Below are positions 30,306 through 39,799 of a stretch of 64,000 bases of DNA, one piece after another (the first letter of the stretch is position 1; the number at the start of each line of letters is the position of its first letter). Source of the DNA: Pollenia angustigena (Eukaryota > Arthropoda > Insecta > Diptera > Polleniidae); NCBI GenBank assembly GCA_930367215.1, contig OV884057.1, forward strand, positions 203,597,621 to 203,661,620, given 5' to 3'. A program made the position numbers and the translations under genes. The notes beneath the pieces are model-generated. The model searched no databases, was not told where the DNA came from, and worked only from the letters and a program-made list of their open reading frames with translations.

Positions 30306-30449
30306 AATTTTAGATTTTATCATTATTAATATCATACAATTTTATAAGATATGTATTTTATCTTTGCTAAAGTCAGTTTATAATAAATTTTAATAATGCA
30401 ACGAAATTTGACACGTTTAATATTTTGAAGAGTAGCCTTTCTTATCTAT

Positions 30450-30661
30450 TTCAGCTTCAAACGTTTTTTTTTGACCGAAGTTTTTGTTGTTTCGGCGTTA
30501 AGCTTATTCCATTCTCCTAAAAAGACTTCTTTCAATTGAGGTTTACATTTAGTACCGTGTTTTCGTTCATATATTTCTAATATTTTCCATATAAACTAAA
30601 TGGGAGTGTTACACAGAAGCCACATTGTGCTTTGGGGCGTGATCTTGCTGAATGTAGTGCC
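30450..30661 (-). pseudogene. Tc1-like transposase C-terminal remnant
   Basis: On the minus strand 30658-30611 encodes HYIQQDHAPKHN, matching the Q-Q-D-x-x-P-x-H block around the second catalytic Asp of Tc1 transposases. In another frame 30590-30465 encodes LEIYERKHGTKC, KPQLKEVFLGEWNKL and a basic tail, as expected for the C-terminus (EEWNKI in relatives). Stops and frame changes interrupt it. Only the last third of the gene is visible. Confidence 0.65.
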
Positions 30662-30729
30662 TGTTAGTTAGATATATACTCTGACTGTTCATCAATTTCG
30701 AACGGATTTTTTCGTTCGCATAATGGTAT

Positions 30730-30830
30730 AAATACAACTGGGACGAACGTCGAATTTCGCATAGTACGACGAATTTGTCGGCAAGAATTCGCTGCCTAAA
30801 TTCGTCAAATGAGACACAATAAGTGCGTGA
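30730..30830. repeat. Fragment of the ACTGGGA-GAACGACGAAT MITE family
   Basis: ACAACTGGGACGAACGTCGAA, AATTCGTCAAATGAGACACA and related words match parts of the MITE at 26943-27167. It is truncated. Confidence 0.5.
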
Positions 30831-30979
30831 ACCTAAATTTTTTTTAATTTATAAAAAACTATGTGTTCTAGAATCCGAATCCACTCGAAATGGTTTAATT
30901 TAGAATTTTCGGTGTTCTGCATTTCGATTTTGCGATCTCAAATTAGTTTTTGGGTTTGTTTCAAATTTTGCAATTTTTC

Positions 30980-31200
30980 GCGATGTTCGCAATTTGTTCA
31001 ATATAATTCTTATACTTTTAACAGTTTTATTTGGTTTAATATCTTTAGTTTTTCTAAAATCTTTATGGATGAAGTTTCCTGATGATCTGGCCTAAGCAAC
31101 CAGTGAAATGCGCATAGGAATAGCTTATCCCATCAACAATAAATTTCAAGTGTTTTTATCAATAATAAAAACTGGGAATTAAGCACGAATAGCAAAATTT
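30980..31200 (+). repeat. Solo, diverged copy of the 469-bp hammerhead-bearing unit
   Basis: AATTCTTATACTTTTAACAG through CTGGGAATTAAGCACGAATA matches the units at 59.2-60.75 kb with scattered differences. It lies next to a Tc1 remnant and upstream of the copia-like element. Confidence 0.75.
31065..31133 (+). ncRNA. Hammerhead ribozyme-like motif (type I), solo copy
   Basis: The core CTGATGA (31079-31085) is followed by stem II CTGG/CCAG with a 9-base loop and by GAAA (31105-31108). The palindromic stem III is ATGCGCAT (31108-31115), with an A as predicted cleavage base (31116). GGAAT then pairs with GTTTC just before the core, and ATCCCAT further out pairs with ATGGAT. A U-U pair at the base of stem II is not ideal. 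This copy has the longer stem III of the set. Confidence 0.6.
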
Positions 31201-31368
31201 TTTGCGAATTTTTGAAATTTTTGCAAATTTTTTGTTATTTTCCGACATTTTGTTTTTTTGACTCATTCAGCGATTTCTAATAAATTTTAATGTTTGTTTA
31301 AAAGTTTGCAATTTTTTTTCGCGAATTTTAACCAAGTTCGCAACAGAAGCGAATTGTCCCTGTAATTC

Positions 31369-31493
31369 TGTTGTTAATAGAGTTAGAAAAGCACAGCCAT
31401 TTTATTAGAACTTCAAATTATACAATGACATATGATAGTGATATAAACTTACTGACTACTTTGTATAAATAGGTTATTCAAGTATTCACAACA
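31369..31493 (-). repeat. 3' LTR of the copia-like element
   Basis: In element sense it starts TGTTGTGAATACTTG and ends CTATTAACAACA, the TG...CA ends seen in copia LTRs. Inside are a TATTTATACA box, TCAGT about 25 bases downstream and AATAAA, all in positions that could drive and end the transcript. A purine-rich CAGGTGGAATG just before it is the likely polypurine tract. Confidence 0.9.
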
Positions 31494-31551
31494 TTCCACC
31501 TGAATAAATTATTTATACATTTAAATATAATATACAAAAAAAAAAAAAAAA

Positions 31552-33789
31552 TTATCCCAAACCAGATCTACTAGGTAACATATTAAGCTTATCGGCACTA
31601 ATAGCCTTAGTGAGAAAGTCAGCCACCATGTTGTTGGTATCCACGTATTTCAAAAGAATCTCCTTGTTATCCAACTTCTCCTTAACAAATTTAACTTTGA
31701 GATCAACATGTTTAGTTCTATTAGAAAACGAGTTGTTTTGCGCTATTAGAATTGCGCTTTTGTTGTCACAGTGTAGTATCATCGGCTCTTGAGGGCCCCG
31801 GATGAGTTCACGCTGTAATCGTTGTAACCATATGCACTCTTGCATTGCTGAAACCATTGCCATATACTCTGCCTCAGTTGAGGACAGTGCTACAGTACGC
31901 TGGCGCCTAGTACACCAAGAAATTGCACCATTTTGCAATGTAAAAAGATAACCAGTGGTGGACCGCCTATCGTCAACGTTGCCTGCCCAGTCTGCATCAC
32001 AATAACCAATTAAGTTATTTGGTTCACATACATACGTTAGGCCCTTGTCGATAGTACCTTGGAGATACCTCATTACCCTTTTCACTGCGGCCCAATGAGT
32101 TTTACCAGGATTTGCGTTAAAACGACTTAACAAATTTACGGCATAGCTAATATCAGGGCGAGTTATTTGAGCTGCGAACAAAAGACATCCCACAGCTTGC
32201 ATATAGGGTACCTTCGCCATTTCTTGTTTTTCGTGCTCGTCGGTAGGACACATTTCCGATGTTAATTTTTGACCAACATCCATAGGTGTTGATACCGGCT
32301 TACATTCACTCATTGAAAAACGATTTAACACATCCTCGATGTATTTGCTCTGATCAAGTTTGATTGTGCCACTTTGATCATCACGCGTGATTCTAACGCC
32401 CAAAACAGAAAACGCTTCGCCTAGATCTTTCATTTTGAAGTTCGTGGCTAAATCAAGTTTCAGTTGATTGATCATATTCATGTCGTTGCAAAACACCAAA
32501 ACGTCGTCTACATAAATGGCTACATAAAGTATAATTTCACCATTGATGCAATAGTAGACACATTGGTCGACTTCACTACGTTGCAAACCAAACTTTAAAA
32601 GAACTTCGTTTAGTTTTTTGTTCCATACCCGGCTGGACTGCTTTAAGCCATAAAGAGATTTTTTTAAGGAACATACTCGACCGCTCCCATCGTCGAAACC
32701 CTCAGGTTGTACCATAAAAATCTGCTCATCTAGTTCACCATTAAGAAACGCTGTTACCGCATCAAGTTGATGTACTATTAATTTGTGTTTTGCTGCCAGA
32801 GCAAATAAAAATCGTAGTGATGTATAACGCACTACAGGAGCGAACGTCTCTTCGTAGTCAATGCCCTTTTGTTGACTGCAGCCCTTTACGACCAACCTTG
32901 CCTTATGACATACTTCATCGCCATTTGCATCAACTTTGGTCTTGTAGACCCATTTACACTTGATGGCCTTTTTTCCTCTTGGCAATTCAGTCAGGCACCA
33001 GGTATTGTTTGCTGATAACGATTCCATTTCAGAAATCATTGCCGCTTTCCATAAATCGGCTTGTGATGAAAAAATCGCCTCATCAAACGTTTCGGGGACA
33101 CCTTGTATGCCACCACGTTGATCTTGTTGAACACATAAATTGTATCTGCGTCGAGGCTTATTCGCAATACGTTCTGAACGGCGGGTTGTACCGTTTTGAT
33201 TTTCAATTGCCTTGTTGATTTGGCAATCACTGACGATGTTATCATCACTGTTGCTATCGCTGTTGTTGTTGTCATTATCGTTGCTACCATATGCGTCTTC
33301 ATACTTGTCACTGTCGAAGCCAAGACAATCCTCCTCTTCACCAATTGACAATTCCACGTCACTTTCCTCCACTGAATTGACAACTTCATCTTCAACGCCA
33401 ATGTCAACTACGGTAGAAGTTCGATTATCAATAATATTCCGATTGACACATACCTTGTTGTTGTCGTTCTCAATAAAAACGACATCACGGCTGATGATGA
33501 TGTTGTGAGTAATCGGATCTTGTAGCCTATACGCCTTACTTTCGCTGCTATACCCCATCAAAACGCATTCTGTTGACTTCGCATCCAATTTATTACGTTT
33601 CTGTTTCGGTATATGCACGAATGCTTTGCTGCCGAAAACACGTAAATGTTTCAAATTGGGTTTTCTACCCGACCACATTTCCTCTGGACAGCTTTCATTA
33701 CCCCGGCACGGTACAAGATTTATTAAATATGCTGATGTCATAGCCGCTTCAGCCCAATACATATCATCTAAGCCTGCATCCAATAGCAT
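31552..33789 (-). CDS. Copia-like integrase C-terminus, reverse transcriptase, RNase H (3' part)
   Basis: This frame continues the polyprotein after the 4-base duplication. The ATG at 33789 is an internal Met, not a natural start. Residues 1-110 are the integrase C-terminal region (DMYWAEAAMTSAYLINL, GRKPNLKHLRVFGSKAF). An acidic, Asn/Asp-rich linker (about 140-190) follows. The RT spans about 235-480 with WCLTELPRGKKAIKCKWVYK, D343 (HQLDAVTAFLNG), SLYGLKQSSRVWN and the catalytic YVDD (426-429). The RNase H has YCDADWAGNVDDRRSTTGY, ALSSTEAEYMA and TKHVDLKVKFVKEK near the end. The stop at 31552 lies about 60 bases before the 3' LTR. Apart from the upstream shift the frame is intact. Confidence 0.92.
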   Translation of the reverse strand: MLLDAGLDDMYWAEAAMTSAYLINLVPCRGNESCPEEMWSGRKPNLKHLRVFGSKAFVHIPKQKRNKLDAKSTECVLMGYSSESKAYRLQDPITHNIIISRDVVFIENDNNKVCVNRNIIDNRTSTVVDIGVEDEVVNSVEESDVELSIGEEEDCLGFDSDKYEDAYGSNDNDNNNSDSNSDDNIVSDCQINKAIENQNGTTRRSERIANKPRRRYNLCVQQDQRGGIQGVPETFDEAIFSSQADLWKAAMISEMESLSANNTWCLTELPRGKKAIKCKWVYKTKVDANGDEVCHKARLVVKGCSQQKGIDYEETFAPVVRYTSLRFLFALAAKHKLIVHQLDAVTAFLNGELDEQIFMVQPEGFDDGSGRVCSLKKSLYGLKQSSRVWNKKLNEVLLKFGLQRSEVDQCVYYCINGEIILYVAIYVDDVLVFCNDMNMINQLKLDLATNFKMKDLGEAFSVLGVRITRDDQSGTIKLDQSKYIEDVLNRFSMSECKPVSTPMDVGQKLTSEMCPTDEHEKQEMAKVPYMQAVGCLLFAAQITRPDISYAVNLLSRFNANPGKTHWAAVKRVMRYLQGTIDKGLTYVCEPNNLIGYCDADWAGNVDDRRSTTGYLFTLQNGAISWCTRRQRTVALSSTEAEYMAMVSAMQECIWLQRLQRELIRGPQEPMILHCDNKSAILIAQNNSFSNRTKHVDLKVKFVKEKLDNKEILLKYVDTNNMVADFLTKAISADKLNMLPSRSGLG

Positions 33790-35494
33790 ACATACACCTC
33801 ACACGTTCCATGATTGTGCGATTGATGCGTTCAGCAACGCCATTCTGTTCTGACGTGTATGGCGAAGAACCACAATCTGACAAATACTTTTTAAATTGAT
33901 TACCAGTATATTCAGTACCATTATCGGTACGCAAAATTTTTATTTTTGCATCACACTGTTTTTCGGCAAAAATTTTAAAACGTTGAAATTCTCCGAAAAC
34001 GTCAGATTTATGTTTTATTGGCACCACAAATACTTTACGTGAGTAGTCGTCGACGAAAGTTAAAAGAAAACGATTACCAGAAAAAGATTCTGTTGGTAGG
34101 GGACCCATCACGTCCGAATGCACAATATGTAACAAACCATCTGCACGATGACCAGGCTCCTTAAATGATGCTCGTGTTTGCTTACCCTTTATACAAACAA
34201 CACATTTTTCATTTACGGCGCCACCACCACATCGAATACCATTTGATACACCGATCACCTTTTTCATATTACCAGCACAAATATGTGCAAGTCGCCTGTG
34301 CCATAATTCAAAATCGCCTGCAGCCATCATTGCGTTTTCGCTATTGTTTATATTCACAACACAATGCAATTTGTATAAGTTGTCAAAAGCTTTAGCTGTT
34401 GCTAACAATTCACCACGATCATTAAAAATTTTGCAACTATCATTTTCGAAAATTACTTTGTTGCCTTTCAATGTCATCTGCCGTACAGAAAGCAAATTAA
34501 CCGCCATTTCGGGAACATATTCAACATCTTTTAAAAATGCGTTTGTCTCTCTCTCGCCTGACTGCAACACAAAACTAACATCGCCTGCACACTCAATAGC
34601 CATTTTTTTATTGTTTGCTATTATCACATGTTTATCAACCATTGGCTTTGTGTTTCGCAAAATATTTTTCGAATTTGTCATGTGCGACGTCGCCCCCGAG
34701 TCAATGAACCACTCTTGGATGTTGTTTTCTGCAGCAAGTAAAGCTGATGATGATGAAAACAACGATGCAGCTAACGACGATTTCTCTACTGTATTCTTCT
34801 TCTTGGTTGCATTTGACTTTGCCTTTTGTGTACAATTTTTGGCAATATGCCCCTCTTGTTTGCATGCATAGCATTTTACGGACTTACGTGGAATAAATTT
34901 CCTATTGGAAAACAAAGCCTTTTCTTCCACCTTTGATGAATCAAACTTTACATCCTGTAGAAGCAAATTTTTCACCATGTCCACGCTTAATTTTGCCTTC
35001 GAATTTTCGACTGCCATTACAAGGGGTACGAATTCCTCTGGTAATCCAGCTAGCATTAACGACGCCACCAATTCATCGTCGAGTCTAAGGCCAGTTTGTT
35101 GAACCTTAAGCGACATCATGATCATCTGGCTTACATACTCCTGTACACTTTGGAAGTCAGATAATTTTAGTTGAACCAATCGCTTTAGGAGTTCCACCTT
35201 TCTGGTTAAACCAGTATCTTCAAAGGCATTCAACAGTGCGTCCCAAGCCTCTTTTGCAGTGTTCGCCGTCGCTATATGAGCAAAATTGGCTGGCTCTATC
35301 ATCAGAGTAATCTCGGCAAGTGCACGTTCGTTCTTCTCAACATCATTAGCATTGGGAGGATTAGCTACCCCAACTACCACAATATGCCAACAACCTTTCA
35401 GCACCAAATAAGATTTTGCATGGCGTTTCCATACGTCGAAATTTTCACGTCCACGCAATTTTTCAAATGGAAATGACAAATTATTTGAAGCCAT
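33764..35494 (-). CDS. Copia-like Gag, protease and integrase (5' part of polyprotein)
   Basis: The 576-codon frame starts at ATG 35494, about 150 bases after the primer site. Gag occupies about residues 1-205 (SFPFEKLRGRENFDVWK). A CCHC zinc knuckle follows (C208, C211, H216, C221 in CYACKQEGHIAKNC), then the protease active site D265-S-G (WFIDSGATSHM). The integrase has H399, H404, C431, C434 and acidic residues D461 (HSDVMGPLP), D524 (RTDNGTEYTG) and E555 (NGVAER). Only 30 residues separate D524 and E555 where the family has 35, so about five residues seem deleted between SDCG and SSPYT. The frame then breaks at a TATG duplication (33787-33794), and the last few residues are out of frame. 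Confidence 0.9.
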   Translation of the reverse strand: MASNNLSFPFEKLRGRENFDVWKRHAKSYLVLKGCWHIVVVGVANPPNANDVEKNERALAEITLMIEPANFAHIATANTAKEAWDALLNAFEDTGLTRKVELLKRLVQLKLSDFQSVQEYVSQMIMMSLKVQQTGLRLDDELVASLMLAGLPEEFVPLVMAVENSKAKLSVDMVKNLLLQDVKFDSSKVEEKALFSNRKFIPRKSVKCYACKQEGHIAKNCTQKAKSNATKKKNTVEKSSLAASLFSSSSALLAAENNIQEWFIDSGATSHMTNSKNILRNTKPMVDKHVIIANNKKMAIECAGDVSFVLQSGERETNAFLKDVEYVPEMAVNLLSVRQMTLKGNKVIFENDSCKIFNDRGELLATAKAFDNLYKLHCVVNINNSENAMMAAGDFELWHRRLAHICAGNMKKVIGVSNGIRCGGGAVNEKCVVCIKGKQTRASFKEPGHRADGLLHIVHSDVMGPLPTESFSGNRFLLTFVDDYSRKVFVVPIKHKSDVFGEFQRFKIFAEKQCDAKIKILRTDNGTEYTGNQFKKYLSDCGSSPYTSEQNGVAERINRTIMERVRCMYAIGCRLR

Positions 35495-35632
35495 TGTTAT
35501 ACTTAACGATTTCCGGGAGAAATTTCAATAAAACCACGATCAATACAATTAAATTTAATTAATTTACTTTAAAATTTAATTATCGCTTTGAAATTTAACC
35601 AAAATGTTCTAAAAAATTCTCGCGCGTCATGC

Positions 35633-35643
35633 GGCCCATAACC
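35633..35643 (-). other. Primer binding site, half-tRNA-iMet type
   Basis: Directly after the 5' LTR the sense strand reads GGTTATGGGCC, complementary to the anticodon arm of initiator Met tRNA (GGCCCAUAACC). Drosophila copia uses the same internal region of tRNA-iMet, cleaved in the anticodon loop, as primer. The match is 11 bases. Confidence 0.75.
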
Positions 35644-35768
35644 TGTTGTTAATAGAGTTAGAAAAGAACAGCCATTTTATTAGAACTTCAAATTATACAA
35701 TGACATATGATAGTGATATAAACTTACTGACTACTTTGTATAAATAGGTTATTCAAGTATTCACAATA
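35644..35768 (-). repeat. 5' LTR of the copia-like element
   Basis: It is identical to the 3' LTR except for two bases. One changes the terminal TG to TA (35767), so the first nucleotides read TATTGTG instead of TGTTGTG. The other lies in GAAAAGAACAG (C in the 3' LTR). Confidence 0.9.
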
Positions 35769-35814
35769 AATTCTTTACATATTCTTTACTTTGCTATCAT
35801 GATGCGCTGTCCCT

Positions 35815-36010
35815 TTTCCAATTTGTTCGTCGTTCGTCTGCGTAAGAAATAGAAATAAACCTATCGCAGAGTTCGTTACGCCCGACGAATTTCGGTCTAC
35901 GCAATGATCGTGTGTACTTTCATATACACCAATGTGTTCCATTTCTGGTGACGAATATTCGTTGCGAATAATTCGTCGTTCGTCCCATTCTGTTTCGTTC
36001 GCATAACTTA
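35815..36010. repeat. Fragment of the GAACGACGAAT MITE family
   Basis: GTTCGTCGTTCGTC, CGAATATTCGTTGCGAATAA and TTCGTCGTTCGTCCCATTCT match the MITE at 26943-27167 in reversed arrangement. It borders the copia-like 5' LTR. Confidence 0.5.
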
Positions 36011-36032
36011 CATTTCAAACACAAACACTATT

Positions 36033-36753
36033 TATACCCCACCACAATAGTGGAGAGGGTATTATGCATTTGTGCTGATGTGTGTAACGCCTTAAAATAT
36101 TGGTCCTAGACCCACCTTAAAGTATACCGATCGTCTTAGAATCACTTTCTGAGTCGAACTAACGATGTCCGTCCGGCTGGCTGGCTGGCAGGCTGGCTGG
36201 CTGTCCATGTAACCTTGTGCGCAAAGTACAGGTCGCAATTTTGGAGATAATTTGATGAAATTTGGGTCATAGGTTCTTATTGACACAAGGACTAAGCCTA
36301 TTGAAAATGGGCCGAATCGTAGGACCACGAGGGAAGATAGGGGGAAATTTCTTCCTCTCACAAACTATCAAACCGATTTCAATGAAATTTAAAACATAGA
36401 TAGAACCATATCTATATGGACACAAAATGTATGCATTTTTTAAAAAATAGGACCACGAGGGGAGATAGGGGCAATTTCTGCCTCTCAAACCGATTTTAAT
36501 GAAATTTAAAACATAGATAGATCCATATCTATATGGACACATTAGCTATACAGTTTTTCAAAAATAGGACCACAAGGGGAGGTAGGGAGCAATTTCTGAC
36601 TCTCACAAACTTTCAACCCGATTTTCATGAAGTTTATAAGCATAGATAAATCTATATTTATGTATATGGACACATAAGCATGATGTGTTTTTAAATACTG
36701 TGGTGTAGGGTATCATATGGTCGGGCTTGGCCGACTATACTTTCTTACTTGTT
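36033..36753 (+). repeat. DINE-like repeat, second copy
   Basis: It is collinear with 25480-26130: ACCACAATAGTGGAGAGGG at the start, a GGCTGGC-rich core (36175-36205), three internal units of about 120-134 bases starting AGGACCAC (36313, 36447, 36567), and GGTCGGGCTTGGCCGACTAT at the end. It is better preserved than the first copy. Confidence 0.7.
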
Positions 36754-36949
36754 TAAAATTTGTTTTTGTGTTAAATGTAAGTGAAGCGAACGAAGTTTTT
36801 GTTCCGATAATAAAAATACTTATTTATATTTTAACTTATTTTTTAATTTTTACTTTACTAAAAATAGTATTTATGTTATTAAAAAAAATTATTATTTTTT
36901 AACTAGTAATCACATGTTTTGCGGAAATTGAAATAAAGAAAAAAATCAA

Positions 36950-37105
36950 CATTGGTGCCCGGTAGTCTAATTGATAGTGAGCTAGTTTGTCAGTGCGATA
37001 GTTGCGGGTTCGATTCCGGCAAGAGATTCTGGTCTGTTTCACTAAAATTAGCTGAAGGTCTAAGTTACTATTACAAAAAAGATCAAACGAATACAGCAAA
37101 TAAAA
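36950..37105 (+). repeat. tRNA-derived SINE
   Basis: It has an exact B-box GGTTCGATTCC (37007-37017) and an A-box-like GGTAGTCTAATTGATAG about 45 bases upstream. It shares TAGTGAGCTAGTTTGTCAGT-type sequence with the inverted copy at 5868-5965. The 3' part runs into an A-rich stretch followed by another repeat head (GCAAGAGTGCTATATTCG). Confidence 0.65.
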
Positions 37106-37627
37106 CAAGCAAGAGTGCTATATTCGACTGCGATGAATCTTTGATTCCCTCTACTGACAGTTAGCATATTTCAAGCTTGGGCCCTATGTGGTGTCTATTA
37201 ATTATTCTTTAGACCTATGTAACATAATTGACCGTTAATCAGAAAGTTTTTTGCTTTTATTTCTACATTGAAAAGAAAAATCCATCCATCCGCACTCAAA
37301 TCAATCCGAAGCGGTATTATTAGTACAGACAGTACGGATTTTCTTGAATCAATCGCAAAATACTTAAATCCCGATTTCGTACTTGAAATAATCCGAAAAT
37401 GAGATTGATTTAAGTTATACTAAGATTAAATTAATCTCAAAATGCGCTTTATTTAAGAATTATAAATTTGTTTTAATCCGAATTCGTACTTAAAATAATC
37501 CGAAAATGAGATTGATTTAAGCAAAACTAAGATTGAATCAATCTCAAAATGTGCTTGATTCAAGTGATTTTCTCTCGAATTAGAAAGAAAAAATTGTTGT
37601 GACTGATTTACTTACCCGTTCTCCACC
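37106..37627. other. Non-coding, with TTAATCC/GATTAA-rich direct repeats
   Basis: Two phrases of about 70 bases recur near 37380-37450 and 37490-37560 (CGTACTTGAAATAATCCGAA / CGTACTTAAAATAATCCGAA, AATGAGATTGATTTAAG). This is a short tandem duplication. No gene is seen. Confidence 0.5.
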
Positions 37628-37630
37628 TTA

Positions 37631-38241
37631 AGGTGCATGTAGACGACATTTTTTTTACATCTGACTTGTCAACTTTTCAAGACATATGTAATTGTGCATG
37701 TCTGTCAAAATGGCTGTTTTACAGAAGGTTTATAATATTTGGTAACAAACGTACATGTAATTTGCTTCTGACATTGTCTCTGTTTTTTCCCCATAGTTGT
37801 TGCAAAAACCAACACAAAAATGCCGCAACGAAAATTTTTATTTACGCCGTAAAATAATTTAGTCATCTTAACATACTTTTCTTTTAATTCAAATATACCA
37901 ATTTAGGATATTATAATAAAACGGGGTTCGTATATATATTTACATAAATTCTATTCAATAGTGGGATGATCATACATATCTCGGTATTGTAAAATATAAA
38001 CTTCAGCCGGCTAATGATTCCGTCAATAGTGGACGCCGCTGCCGGTTTCCTAGCGGCATAGATTTCTGATGACAGATGGTTTGTCAGAAGAAAATATAGC
38101 ATGCTCTAATTGAAATTTTGTCAGATGACTTCGCTGACTTTTACAGAATCAAAGTTTAAAAGGTAACACACGACATGTATGTATTTTGCAGTGGGAAATT
38201 TGACATGTCAGATGACAAAAACATGTCGTGTACGGTCGCCT
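37631..38241. mobile_element. MITE with 3-bp TTA duplication
   Basis: The ends AGGTGCATGTAGACGACATT and, inverted, AGGCGACCGTACACGACATG are related inverted repeats followed by matching CATCTGAC-TGTC words. TTA borders both ends (37628-37630, 38242-38244). The element is 611 bp without coding. Its layout matches the other 3-bp-duplication elements in the window. Confidence 0.65.
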
Positions 38242-38320
38242 TTACAGAATGATAAAACACCAACATCATGCCCGATATGGTTTTTACTTTAGAAATCTTA
38301 TTTACTTAGTCTGAGTTCAT

Positions 38321-38480
38321 ACGGCTCATGTCTTATTAACATGATTCTTTCTTTTTCTTCCATGAACATGAATTGGCGTTCAAATGATTCATGTCATGTT
38401 GAAGACGTGTTTTTTTATTTTGTATAGTCGTGCATATGCATGTGTTCTTTTTTGATATTGAAAACAAAAACAAAATTAAA
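38321..38480. repeat. Left half of the GAGTTCATACGGCTC MITE
   Basis: AGTCTGAGTTCATACGGCTC through TGATATTGAAAACAAAAACA is collinear with 63079-63210. The right half is replaced by a DINE-like repeat head at 38481. Confidence 0.65.
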
Positions 38481-39799
38481 CAAGTAAGAGTGCTATATTC
38501 TGCTGTGCCGAATCTTATATACCATTCACCATTGTGCGAGTAGAATAGAGAGCAACTAAATAATTTTTACATATACATATACATACATATTTACAATACT
38601 TACAACTTCATTATAATTATATTGTTTTTAAATCATTTTTAATTTCTATTTGTTAAAATTATTTCGTTAAATATATGAAATAATAAAGAAGGGTGATAAC
38701 GAAAATCATATTGGCCATTATGCTAGTATATGTAAACAAATACGAAGGGGTGAGGGGGGGTGAGGGGATAGGAAGAAGAGACGACAACCGGATAACCGCT
38801 TTGCATAAGGACCCAGAATATATATATACTTTATAGGGTGTAGGGCCTTCGGTGAAGGGTATAAAAAACAATCTTAATTATAAAAAAATAGTAATTTTTG
38901 GGATTTCAGTATTTTGGTCATAACTCTGCTATTTCTTAACCGATTTGACAGATTTATATACCGACGTGTTAAAGAAGAAATTTGCCAGTTATTTTGGCTA
39001 TAAAACGTGCTTTTAAAGCTTTGGCTCGTGCCGTTCTCAAGATATACAGAAAAAAGTAATAAAAATACAACAACCACAAGGGATTTTTTGGAAAAATTAG
39101 AGGCAGTCGTGGTTTTTTGGTCATATCTCAGCCATTGTTGGACCGATCTGGCTGAATTTCAATAGCAAGAAATGGTGGACTATATGTGACATAAATGTAA
39201 AACAAAAGAGCCGCTATCATGTCTGGAGTCTCCGGAAAACACATATCAAACGTAAGACGGACAGACGGACGGACGGATATCGTTAAATCAACTTCTCTCC
39301 TCATAAGGACCCATAATATATATACTTTATAGGGTCTAAGATCAATATTGTAGAAATTACAAACGGAATGACAAACTTATATATACCCTTTTCCACCTGT
39401 GGTGAAGGGTATAAAAAGAGTAGTTTTTGGGATTTCAGTATTTTGGTCATAACTCTGCTATTTCTTAACCGATTTGACAGATTTATATACCGACGTGTTA
39501 AAGAAGAAATTTGCCAGTTATTTTGGCTATAAAACGTGGACTCGGGAAGATCTATGGTTCCTGAAAATGGGTATTTTTCAAAAAAAAATTAATATTTTGG
39601 TCATAACTTTTTCGTATCTGAACCGATTTTCCCGAGTTTTTCAGAAAATATTTTCTATTAAAAATTTCCGATCATCTGATATATAAGGCGTAACTATAGG
39701 TCATATTACAGTCAAAAAATTCAGGTTTTTATGCAATTTTTAATACTTTTTGTATGAGAGGTACCACGCCTACTTCTCCAATACCGCCCACATTTTGTA
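38481..39799 (+). repeat. DINE-like repeats preceding the tandem array
   Basis: Three partial copies follow each other: 38481-38868 (head CAAGTAAGAGTGCTATATTC, end GGTGAAGGGTATAA), 38880-39417, and 39418 onward into the array. The latter two share GGGATTTCAGTATTTTGGTC, ACCGATCTGGCTGAATTTC, the GACAGACGGACGGACGG core and GGACCCA-AATATATATAC. The first of them lacks an internal segment of about 270 bases. Confidence 0.7.

Larger units (their letters stand above)
31369..35768 (-). mobile_element. Copia-like LTR retrotransposon, nearly intact
   Basis: Two 125-bp LTRs (31369-31493, 35644-35768) differ at only two positions and are bordered by the 5-bp duplication AATTC (31364-31368, 35769-35773). 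Between them, in minus orientation, lie gag, protease, integrase, reverse transcriptase and RNase H in Ty1/copia order. The near-identical LTRs point to a recent insertion. Visible lesions are a 4-base duplication in pol, a likely 15-base deletion in integrase and a changed first dinucleotide of the 5' LTR. Confidence 0.95.

Noticed and set aside
33212..33508. Plus-strand open frame rich in Ser and Leu
   Set aside because: Antisense of the acidic linker of the copia-like polyprotein. The overlapping plus frames at 34344-34871 and 32979-33218 are likewise shadows.
37007..37017. tRNA gene at 36.95 kb
   Set aside because: B box is good but no complete cloverleaf or acceptor stem can be formed, and a second diverged copy exists; called a SINE.
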